The notes beneath the pieces were generated by a model, which was not told the origin of the DNA, made no database searches, and saw only the letters and a list, made by a program, of their open reading frames with translations. 32,588 nucleotides of DNA from Prevotellaceae bacterium (GTDB lineage: Bacteria; Bacteroidota; Bacteroidia; Bacteroidales; UBA932): positions 1 through 32,588 of the forward strand of contig JAITSM010000216.1 of assembly GCA_031287815.1 (NCBI GenBank), given 5' to 3'. Each line of letters opens with the position of its first letter. Position 1 is the first letter of the stretch. A program made the translations under genes and the position numbers. Shown one piece after another: positions 7,564 to 15,102 of this stretch.

Positions 7564-8850
7564 TTATTCGAATCGTTGTTTTATAAACCAGATATCATAC
7601 AGGCTAACGCTGACCGACACTTTCCAGTAGCGTTCACGTATTAAATTATTGCGGGTAGTACCCCGTTGCCCCAGTTCGGCGGCAATGTTCACCGCATTGT
7701 TCATATTCCCGATAGGGATACCCACGCCGAGCGTCAGCCCGAAGTTTTTGATACGGGTATCGTCGAATTGTAAATAGGTATTTTCAAAAAACAGCCCGCC
7801 GCGATAGCTCCACCGCTTCAGGAAATAGCGGATATCATACCGGTTGGGCGTATATTCAAAGCCGGCGCGAATAATATGTTCGGGCATGGCCTTAAAGCTC
7901 CGCGACGCCGGCACGTCGAAGTCCGCATGCGTCCAGTTCCTGTAGGTATAATCTATTCCGGCCAACCATTTCGCCCCTTCGCTGAGCGTAACGCCCAGCC
8001 CCAGGGACGCCGGCACCAACAGGCGGGCGCTCGTATTGCGGTCATACCGCAAAGTGTCGGTGCCCATGCCGCCGACGCTGTATATAAAATCAAGCTTCTC
8101 TACCGGCATGTTGTTTTGGAACTGGTATACCGCGCCCGCCGTCAGGTTATATTTCCCCAGCGGTTGCGTGTATTGCGCGCCTAAGGCAAAAGCAAAATTA
8201 CTTGCCTTGATAAGTTTCCCGCTGTTCACTGTCGACATTCCTGTGGCGTTGGCGAAGCTCACATTGGCGTAACGGTCGATAGAACCGAAAATGTACTGCG
8301 CCTGCCCGCCTACGGCAAACCGCCCGAACGAATAGCCCAAGCCCATCATCACCTGGTTCAAGCCGCCTTCGCCGTGATGGGAATAAATCGCATCGCCACT
8401 TGCTACAAGCACTTCCGGACGGGTTTCCTTTTGATAAATATCATAGCCCACGCTGCTGTAAGGCAGCACCGATAACGCCATCACCACTTTTCCCCCTACG
8501 GGAAAACTCATGGACAAGTGGTGCATGTTGAAGCTGTTGTTGGCGCTGCTTTGTGCGGAAGTGGACAGGTAGTAATTTTGCATTTCGGCGCCAAAGTCAA
8601 ACATGAACGACAGCGTATCCTGCGCGCTGAGCGCCGCCGGATTGAGGTAGTTAATCGTCCTGTTGCTCCGCATGCCAATGCCGATGCCCCCCATGCCGCG
8701 ATGGTAGGAAAATCCCGGGGAGGCGAGGTCGCCTATACCGTAAAAGGTATAAGGGGTAAAAGTATTAACGGCGTCTTCGTTTTGAGCGCCTGCCATCGTT
8801 GCAAACAGGGAGCAGCAGGCAGCAAGAATGAGTTTTTTATATATATGCAT
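7564..8850 (-). CDS. Outer-membrane beta-barrel protein of the coaX-lptC neighbourhood
   Basis: 428 aa with signal peptide; alternating aromatic strands and TPYTFYGIGDLASPGFSYHRGMGGIGIGMRSNRTINYLNPAALSAQD. Confidence 0.75.
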   Translation of the reverse strand: MHIYKKLILAACCSLFATMAGAQNEDAVNTFTPYTFYGIGDLASPGFSYHRGMGGIGIGMRSNRTINYLNPAALSAQDTLSFMFDFGAEMQNYYLSTSAQSSANNSFNMHHLSMSFPVGGKVVMALSVLPYSSVGYDIYQKETRPEVLVASGDAIYSHHGEGGLNQVMMGLGYSFGRFAVGGQAQYIFGSIDRYANVSFANATGMSTVNSGKLIKASNFAFALGAQYTQPLGKYNLTAGAVYQFQNNMPVEKLDFIYSVGGMGTDTLRYDRNTSARLLVPASLGLGVTLSEGAKWLAGIDYTYRNWTHADFDVPASRSFKAMPEHIIRAGFEYTPNRYDIRYFLKRWSYRGGLFFENTYLQFDDTRIKNFGLTLGVGIPIGNMNNAVNIAAELGQRGTTRNNLIRERYWKVSVSVSLYDIWFIKQRFE

Positions 8851-9565
8851 TATAATCGGCTATTTTAGCAAGTCCTATAAAATTCAAATTTCGAACTACA
8901 AATATCGGGTTTTTTATTCTTTTGGCAAAATAAATTGCATCGCCGCCGGTAAAAACGGTCGTAACCGAAGGGTGTGCGTCCATATAGCCTTCCAGTTCAT
9001 GGACGATACCCTGCACCACGCCGGCTTCGATGGCGGCTTGCGTCGTCGTGCCCACCGGCGCAACGTTTTCGGTAGCCGCGCCCATAGGCAGCTGCTCCGT
9101 AAATTGGTGCAATGCCTTAAAACGCATCTGTAAGCCAGGCGAAATATTCCCGCCAGGGAATTCGCCGCGCCTGTTTAAAAAGTCAATGGTGATCGCCGTG
9201 CCGCAATCCACAATCAGGCAGTCGCGTTGCGGAAAAAGATGATGCGCCCCCACCGCCGCCGCCAGCCGGTCAAAGCCCAGCGTGTCGGGCGTGGCATACA
9301 GGTTGCGGATAGGCAAAGGCATGCGGGGCGTACAAAAAATAATCTTTTTAACGTAGGGCTGCCATCGTTTTTTCTCCGCTTCGCCATCCCTGCGCACGGA
9401 GGCAATCACCGCCACCGCCGGCCGGTAGGCTTGTACCAGCGGCGCCAGAATAGCGTCCGTTAACTGTTCGTGCTGCCGCACCGTCAATAACTTCTCGCGA
9501 TGGGCTACCGCTATCTTCACAGCCGTATTGCCGATGTCTACTATTAGTCGTAAGTCGTGAGTCAT
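8837..9565 (-). CDS. coaX: Type III pantothenate kinase
   Basis: LRLIVDIGNTAVKIAV, TPDTLGFDRLAAAVGAHHLFPQRDCLIVDCGTAITIDFLN, GGNISPGLQMRFKALHQFTEQLP, VFTGGDA. The ORF-track start (9637) lies inside a period-7 repeat; ATG at 9565 (MTHDLRLIVDIGN) is preferred. Confidence 0.92.
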   Translation of the reverse strand: MTHDLRLIVDIGNTAVKIAVAHREKLLTVRQHEQLTDAILAPLVQAYRPAVAVIASVRRDGEAEKKRWQPYVKKIIFCTPRMPLPIRNLYATPDTLGFDRLAAAVGAHHLFPQRDCLIVDCGTAITIDFLNRRGEFPGGNISPGLQMRFKALHQFTEQLPMGAATENVAPVGTTTQAAIEAGVVQGIVHELEGYMDAHPSVTTVFTGGDAIYFAKRIKNPIFVVRNLNFIGLAKIADYNAYI

Positions 9566-9656
9566 TAGTCGGGGAAGTGAGGGGTGAGGAGTGAAGGGTG
9601 AGAAGTGAAGGGTGAAGGGCGTCTCATTAGCTTTCATACTTCATACTTCATAATTC
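9540..9656. repeat. Degenerate period-7 arrays between coaX and thyA
   Basis: gtcgtaa gtcgtga gtcatta gtcgg; gtgaagg gtgagaa gtgaagg gtgaagg; tacttca tacttca taattc. Confidence 0.85.
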
Positions 9657-10450
9657 TACACCGCTATTTCCGCTTTGAGTGCGGGATGCGGGTTATAGTT
9701 TTCCAATGTGAAGTCGCTGTATTGGAAATCGAAGATGGAGGCCACCGCCGGATTGATTTTCATTGCCGGCAAGGCGCGCGGCGTGCGCCCCAACTGCGTT
9801 TTCACCTGCTCCAGGTGATTAAGGTAAATGTGCGCATCGCCCAAAGTATGGACAAAATCGCCGTATTGCAAACCGCATACCTGCGCCATCATCATCGTGA
9901 GCAGCGCATAGGACGCAATATTGAACGGCACGCCGAGAAACACATCGGCGCTGCGCTGGTAAAGCTGGCACGATAATTTACCGTTTGCCACATAAAACTG
10001 GAACAGGGCGTGACACGGCGGCAAAGCCATAGCGTCCAGATCGCCCACATTCCATGCGCTCACGACATGGCGGCGCGAGTCGGGATTGGTTTTAATGGCG
10101 TTGACCACTTCCGTTAGCTGGTCGATATGCCGCCCGTCGCCCGCCGTCCACGAGCGCCATTGATAGCCGTAGACCGGCCCCAGCCCGCCGTCGGCGTCCG
10201 CCCATTCATCCCAAATGGTTACATTGTTTTCGTGGAGGTACTTTATATTCGTATCGCCTTTCAGGAACCACAGCAACTCGTGGATAATGGATTTCAGGTG
10301 CACTTTTTTGGTGGTCAACAGCGGGAACCCGTCCTGCAAATTAAACCGCATCTGGTAGCCGAACACGCTGACGGTGCCTGTTCCCGTGCGGTCGGTTTTA
10401 TGCGTCCCCTCCGCTAAAATATGCTGCAATAAATCAAGGTATGCTTTCAT
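9656..10450 (-). CDS. thyA: Thymidylate synthase
   Basis: 264 aa; [81 protein letters not shown]. Confidence 0.98.
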   Translation of the reverse strand: MKAYLDLLQHILAEGTHKTDRTGTGTVSVFGYQMRFNLQDGFPLLTTKKVHLKSIIHELLWFLKGDTNIKYLHENNVTIWDEWADADGGLGPVYGYQWRSWTAGDGRHIDQLTEVVNAIKTNPDSRRHVVSAWNVGDLDAMALPPCHALFQFYVANGKLSCQLYQRSADVFLGVPFNIASYALLTMMMAQVCGLQYGDFVHTLGDAHIYLNHLEQVKTQLGRTPRALPAMKINPAVASIFDFQYSDFTLENYNPHPALKAEIAV

Positions 10451-10611
10451 GTGAATAAGTAAAATTTTTATACAAAGGTAGGAATTTTAATTATGAAGTG
10501 TCGGTCAACGGGGAACGGTGAGGAGAATGGGGAGAGGAGAGTGGAGAATTGGGGCTTTCGCCTTTTTATATTAAAAATTTTCTTTTTAAATATCACCATT
10601 TTAATAATTTT

Positions 10612-10649
10612 TAAACTAAAAAATTAGTTTAAACTAATTTTTTAGTTTA
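10612..10649. promoter_or_regulatory. 38-bp perfect palindrome, probable BlaI/MecI-type operator, abutting -7 box TATCTTTG (10648-10655)
   Basis: TAAACTAAAAAATTAGTTTAAACTAATTTTTTAGTTTA is its own reverse complement. It lies directly upstream of a BlaI-family gene and overlaps the first base(s) of the TAnnTTTG box. Confidence 0.8.
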
Positions 10650-10672
10650 TCTTTGTGGAAAATTTATAATAT

Positions 10673-11080
10673 ATGAAAAAGAATATCGAATTGACAAAAG
10701 CCGAAGGAGAAGTAATGCACATCCTCTGGAGCAAAGGCGAGGCGCTGGTGCAAGACCTCATCGCCGAAATGCCGGCGCCCAAACCGGCGTACAATACGGT
10801 GTCCACCATTGTGCGTATACTGGAACAGAAAGGCATCGTCGGGCATAAGGCGTACGGCCGCTTCCACCGCTATTATCCTTTGATAGAAAAAGAGAAATAT
10901 ACGCGCGGTTATATGAAAGACGTGGTGCATAAATTTTTTGGGAACTCCGTGCCGGAAATGGTGTCCTTCTTTACCCAACAGGAAAACCTTTCGGTGAAAG
11001 AACTGGAAACGATAAAGCAACTTATCGAAAAAGAATTGCACGAAAAGCAAACAACCCACTTGCAAAAAAGGAGGAAATAA
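10673..11080 (+). CDS. BlaI/MecI/CopY family transcriptional repressor
   Basis: 135 aa; LTKAEGEVMHILWSKGEALVQDLIAEMPAPKPAYNTVSTIVRILEQKGIVGHKAYGRFHRYYPLIEKEKY. Confidence 0.95.
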   Translation: MKKNIELTKAEGEVMHILWSKGEALVQDLIAEMPAPKPAYNTVSTIVRILEQKGIVGHKAYGRFHRYYPLIEKEKYTRGYMKDVVHKFFGNSVPEMVSFFTQQENLSVKELETIKQLIEKELHEKQTTHLQKRRK

Positions 11081-11082
11081 GT

Positions 11083-12795
11083 ATGATTTTCCTGATGTAT
11101 CTTTTGGAATCGGGCGTATGTACGGCCATCCTCTGGGGGAGTTATTATGCGCTGCTGCGCGGGGAAGCGCATTTCGCATTCAACCGGTTTTATTTATTAT
11201 CCATTATTCCCCTGAGCAGCCTTATCCCGTTGCTGCGGTTGCCGCTGCTGGCGCCGGAAGAAAGCCCGGCGATGGTCACGATAGGGGAACTCCCTGTAGG
11301 AACGTTGGCAGGCGCGCCGGTGGAGCAAAGCTTTTCGGTTGCCGCGCTGTTATTGGTTATTTATTTGCTGGGCGCCGGCGTTTTCGCTTTCCGTTTTTGC
11401 AGGCAGCTGTACCGGATGCGCCGCATGATGGCGGCCAGCGGTTTTTCGGAAACCAAAAATTTTTCGGCGTTTACTTTTTTCCGGAAAATATATATCAATA
11501 AAAGTGTATTATCCGCCGGCGACTATGAGAAAATTTTATGGCACGAACAGGTGCACGCCCGCCAGTTGCACAGCATCGACCTGGCCGTGGCGCAGCTGTT
11601 TGTGATGCTGCAATGGTTTAACCCGTTTGCATGGCGGTTGAAAACCTCCATCGTGGCCACGCATGAATACCTTGCGGACGCGCAGGTATTGGCGCGCGGC
11701 GTCGACGTCAATATATACCAAAAACTCTTATTCCGCCAAACCGCCGGCGCCTACCCGGGACACGCCAGCGGTTTCAGTTATTCACTTACTAAAAAACGAC
11801 TAATTATGATGACAAAAAACAAAAGAGGCAAATTTTTTGCCTTGAAATTATTCGGGTTGCTGCCCGCCCTTGCGTTGCCGGTAGCCCTGTTCGGACTCTC
11901 TACGGCGGAATCCGTTCTGCCGGTAAACCCTGAAAACGTAATTGCGGAAACGGTTCTTTCCCATTCGCCCGATACGGTATTTATTACATGGGGTAAAGAC
12001 AGCGCTACGACGATTGCTTCGTTAAAACAGGAAATAGCTAAACAGGATTTGCTAAATCCTGACAATATCGTCAAAATAACCATACAAAAAGATACGGACA
12101 CAAAAAGTTCTAACGGCAAAATAACCGTTATTAAAAATACAGGGGAAACCGTTATTTTCGACGCGAACGATAAACAGCCGCTGGCCTCGTTAAACCCGAG
12201 TGATATAAGCTCGATAACCGTAGAAAAGGATAATGACGTAATTATCCGTACGAAATCGGGGGAAACCGTCATTTTCGACGGGAACGATAAACAGGCATTG
12301 TTAGCCGGCAACATCCGCGTGGTAGCTACACAAAAAGACACGGCGAAAACGAAAAAGGTAATACGTTTTACTACGCCGGTAAAAAGCGAAAAGGACACAG
12401 TAACGGCTACCGCCCCGCCTCCACCTCCGCTGAAAGACAAGGTTGATATAACAATATCTACGGTTTACTTAGCTGGCGAAGTAGAAGAAAATCCCCAATT
12501 TCCCGAAGGGCAGGCCGCCCTGTTGAAGTTTATTTCCGACAACCTGAAATATCCCAAAGAAGCCGCCAGCCGGAAAATAGAAGGCCGGGTAACGGTCGAA
12601 TTTGTTGTTAAAGCCGACGGCAGGGTCAGCGACGTAAAGGTATTAAGAAGCGTCGACCCGCTGCTGGATGAAGAAGCGGTGCGCGTAATAAAAGCCATGC
12701 CGAGATGGACGCCCGGCAAACAGGAAGGGAAACCGGTAGCCGTTCGCTTCATCTTGCCCGTCTCTTTCAAGATTCCGGAAGATAAAGCAAAATGA
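11083..12795 (+). CDS. M56 family (BlaR1-like) metallopeptidase with C-terminal TonB domain
   Basis: 570 aa; HEQVHARQLHSIDLAVAQLFVMLQWFNPFAWRLKTSIVATHEYLAD (M56); C-terminal NPQFPEGQAALLKFISDNLKYPKEAASRKIEGRVTVEFVVKADGRVSDVKVLRSVDPLLDEEAVRVIKAMPRWTPG (TonB_C). Confidence 0.95.
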   Translation: MIFLMYLLESGVCTAILWGSYYALLRGEAHFAFNRFYLLSIIPLSSLIPLLRLPLLAPEESPAMVTIGELPVGTLAGAPVEQSFSVAALLLVIYLLGAGVFAFRFCRQLYRMRRMMAASGFSETKNFSAFTFFRKIYINKSVLSAGDYEKILWHEQVHARQLHSIDLAVAQLFVMLQWFNPFAWRLKTSIVATHEYLADAQVLARGVDVNIYQKLLFRQTAGAYPGHASGFSYSLTKKRLIMMTKNKRGKFFALKLFGLLPALALPVALFGLSTAESVLPVNPENVIAETVLSHSPDTVFITWGKDSATTIASLKQEIAKQDLLNPDNIVKITIQKDTDTKSSNGKITVIKNTGETVIFDANDKQPLASLNPSDISSITVEKDNDVIIRTKSGETVIFDGNDKQALLAGNIRVVATQKDTAKTKKVIRFTTPVKSEKDTVTATAPPPPPLKDKVDITISTVYLAGEVEENPQFPEGQAALLKFISDNLKYPKEAASRKIEGRVTVEFVVKADGRVSDVKVLRSVDPLLDEEAVRVIKAMPRWTPGKQEGKPVAVRFILPVSFKIPEDKAK

Positions 12796-12971
12796 TGGAG
12801 AATGGAAAATGGAGAATGCCTTGTTTAATGGAGAACGACGAGTGCGTCTGTTCGCTGATGTCCACCGGGGCGGTATCGAGAATTGCCCAGCGGATTTCTG
12901 CGCCGTGCTGCCCGGCGGGCTTGGCCGTTGATCCTCCTTTTTTAAGTTAATATATTCAGTTACCATTGATT

Positions 12972-13180
12972 GGGGGGCTCCCCGGCTTCGTTCGGGGGGC
13001 TCCCCGGCTCGTTCGGGGGGCTCCCCCGGCTCGTTCGGGGGGCTTCCCCGGCCCTCCGGGGGGCTCCCCAGACCGTCGGGGGGCTCCCCGGACCTCCGGG
13101 GGACTCCCCAGACCCGCTCGGGGGGCTCCCCCGGACCTCCGGGGGGCTCCCCGGCGCGTCGGGGGGGCTCCCCGGTCCGA
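12972..13180. repeat. GC-rich tandem array, about 10 units of 20-22 bp, core GGGGGGCTCCCC
   Basis: Units such as ggggggctccccggcttcgttc / ggggggctccccggctcgttc / ggggggcttccccggccctcc / ggggggctccccggacctcc. Unit length varies 20-22, so no reading frame is maintained. Confidence 0.9.
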
Positions 13181-13272
13181 TGGGAAACAGCCCCCCTTCC
13201 GCCTCAGGGCGGTATAAACTGTTCAAATTTTAATCCCTTTTTATTATTCATTTTTCTATTAGTCGTTAGTTA

Positions 13273-13384
13273 CCTCCCCCCAGCCCCCTCCGAAGGAGGG
13301 GGAGTTGGCTCCCTCCCCTTCGGGGAGGGTTGGGGAGGGGTTTCCCCCCTCGCCTTTAGGAGAGAGGGCTGGGGGTGAGGTTAA
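13273..13384. repeat. GC-rich intergenic hairpin repeats (CCCCCTCCgaaGGAGGGGG; CCCTCCCCttcGGGGAGGG; CCCCTCGCCTTTAGGAGAGAGGGCTGGGGGTGAGG)
   Basis: Palindromic arms read directly. The last segment is related to 30123-30160 (reverse orientation) and 32445-32470. Confidence 0.75.
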
Positions 13385-13497
13385 AGGGGATGCGCGAGGA
13401 CACCCTAAGGGGAACAGGGCGCAACAATGGGAATATTTTCCGAAAATGATATGGATTCATTGGGTTATTTTAATTCGTTTTTACATGGTTTAGGTAT

Positions 13498-14403
13498 TTA
13501 ATTACAGCAAAAGCAGTAAGCGGCGTTTGTAACATCGAAATCATAGTATATGTAGTTAGCCGCAGTGCAATCGCTTTGGCACAGGTAAGCGCTCCACGCA
13601 GTTATTTGTTTGCAGTCTTTGCTCAACGAGCAGCCCCAGCATTTGCTGTTACGGGCTGCCGGGCAGCCGTACAGGCAGGATGATATCGTGGTCTCGGCTG
13701 CTCGCGGGTCGATCACTTCGCCGCACTGGTTGCGCAATTGTACATATCCGGTGTTGCATGCTCCGGTGCACGCGCCGTCATTTGTAGTATAAGTTGTATC
13801 CTTTTTGCATGTCCCGCTGCAATTGGTGGTTCCGGGCACGCAGCAATCAATTACCCCCGATGATTCGCCGTCGTTGCCGCAGGGGGCGCCGGGGCAGCCG
13901 GTGGCGTCGGTGAGTGCGGTAATTTCTTCGCCGGAATAGGTATCGGCGTTTACCGTTGCCGTGCCATCGGCGGTGGTAATAATAAAGGGTGGCGTGCCTC
14001 TCAGGTCGTAGCCACCGGAGGCGTTGTGTATCGCATTGGGCGGGAAGTTGCTGCCGTAGGCGCACCAGTTGAATTTGCCGGTGGCGTTGCTTAGCGTGGC
14101 GGTAACGGTCGAGGGGTTGGTTGTTACATAAAAGCCGCGCGTATTGCCGGCAACGGTCAGTATGCTGCCGGCGGTAGCGGTAGCCCCGCTGATAACGGCT
14201 TTGGCGAATGTTCCCGGAGCGGTTCCCGGCGCCGGGCACAAATCTACAAACACCCATACGCGGTTGTTGGCGGCCGTTCCCGACCATGCGACGCGGAAAG
14301 TTACTGTTGATTTGTCATAATCTGCGCTGATAGGCGTAACGATAGCTTGCGCGAAGGCTGCACAGCCGCCCAGCAAGGCAAAAAAGAAAAGAAAGATTTT
14401 CAT
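13498..14403 (-). CDS. Secreted protein with the same N-terminal domain as the 4001-5272 product and a divergent Cys-rich C-terminus
   Basis: MKIFLFFFALLGGCAAFAQ signal peptide; VTPISADYDKSTVTFRVAWSGTAANNRVWVFVDLCP...TVTATLSNATGKFNWCAYGSNFPPN...LTDATGCPG parallels the first protein; then many Cys residues to ...AAYCFCCN. Confidence 0.75.
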   Translation of the reverse strand: MKIFLFFFALLGGCAAFAQAIVTPISADYDKSTVTFRVAWSGTAANNRVWVFVDLCPAPGTAPGTFAKAVISGATATAGSILTVAGNTRGFYVTTNPSTVTATLSNATGKFNWCAYGSNFPPNAIHNASGGYDLRGTPPFIITTADGTATVNADTYSGEEITALTDATGCPGAPCGNDGESSGVIDCCVPGTTNCSGTCKKDTTYTTNDGACTGACNTGYVQLRNQCGEVIDPRAAETTISSCLYGCPAARNSKCWGCSLSKDCKQITAWSAYLCQSDCTAANYIYYDFDVTNAAYCFCCN

Positions 14404-14496
14404 TGTTTTTATTGTTTAAAGTTTATAGTTTATAGTTTACGGAGCATTTAAAATCTGTGTAATCTGTTTTAATCTGTGTTCATCTGTGGGGGGTTT

Positions 14497-14568
14497 AGTC
14501 GTGAGTCATTAGTCGGCTGGCGCCGGAATTCACCCTTCACCCATCACCCTTTCACTTCCTTCCGGCTT
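14497..14568. repeat. Period-7 array / GGCTGGCGCC / period-7 array between RNA copy 2 and its CDS
   Basis: gtcgtga gtcatta gtcGGCTGGCGCCgg aattcaccc ttcaccc atcaccc tttcac. Confidence 0.85.
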
Positions 14569-14570
14569 TT

Positions 14571-14888
14571 GGGATTGTTTTGCACTTAATTTTAGTTTCA
14601 AACACAAACACTTTCTCCAAAACAATCCCCCTTTGCCGCAAGCTCTTTTGCATATTGGCAACTTTTATTCGGTTAGTCTGTTTCGGAAATTTCTCTTTTC
14701 AGAGAGGTTTGGGGATAAATGCGAAACGTGAACTTTAATTTACTCTATTGAGGTTCTGGAATACCTTGTTCGTGTAAGTAAAAATTCACGTTTCATCGTG
14801 TATATTTACTTTTATTCACGAACAATTAAAATTTTCCAGATTTCAATAGAGAATAAAAGCGGTCAAAATGAAAAAGAGCATAATGTTG
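14571..14888 (-). ncRNA. Structured RNA copy 2 upstream of the second paralog
   Basis: Minus strand: CTCTATTG(14851-14844)/CAATAGAG(14750-14743), CTGGAA(14839-14834)/TTCCAG(14761-14756), TGTTCGTG(14824-14817)/CACGAACA(14774-14767), internal loops AAAT/AACCT and AATTTTAAT/AGGTA. 3' hairpin GGGATTGTTTT(14629-14619)/AAAACAATCCC(14581-14571). Begins with ATGCTCTTT at the same distance from its promoter as copy 1. Confidence 0.8.
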
Positions 14889-14892
14889 GGTG

Positions 14893-14923
14893 CAAAGGTA
14901 GAAAGAATTTTGGAAATAGCAAA
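14893..14923 (-). promoter_or_regulatory. Bacteroidetes primary-sigma promoter upstream of structured RNA copy 2
   Basis: Minus strand TTTG (14923-14920), 19-nt spacer, TACCTTTG (14900-14893). Spacer and the 11-nt distance to ATGCTCTTT match copy 1. Confidence 0.75.
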
Positions 14924-14929
14924 TTAATG

Positions 14930-14992
14930 GAGAAGGGTGAGGGGTGAAGGGTGGCTGGCGCCAGCGCTCCTACTTCCTACCTCCTACTTTAA
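14930..14992. repeat. Period-7 array / GGCTGGCGCCAGC / period-7 array
   Basis: gagaagg gtgaggg gtgaagg gtGGCTGGCGCCAGCgctcc tacttcc tacctcc tac. Confidence 0.85.
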
Positions 14993-15060
14993 AATTTATC
15001 CCACAGATGGACACAGATTTTTTCAGATTACACAGATTTAAACCTGAAACCTTAAAAAGT

Positions 15061-15080
15061 TTTACGTACCTTTGCGTAAA
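15061..15080 (+). promoter_or_regulatory. Promoter -7 box inside a dyad: TTTACG-TACCTTTG-CGTAAA
   Basis: TAnnTTTG match at 15067-15074 flanked by exact inverted hexamers, upstream of the TlpA-like gene. Confidence 0.5.
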
Positions 15081-15102
15081 CTTTATTTAATAACCAATTA
15101 TT

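Noticed and set aside
12960-13233. Gly/Pro-rich ORFs on both strands (83-88 aa)
   Set aside because: Translations of the GC-rich 20-22 bp repeat array; unit length not a multiple of 3 and open in several frames.
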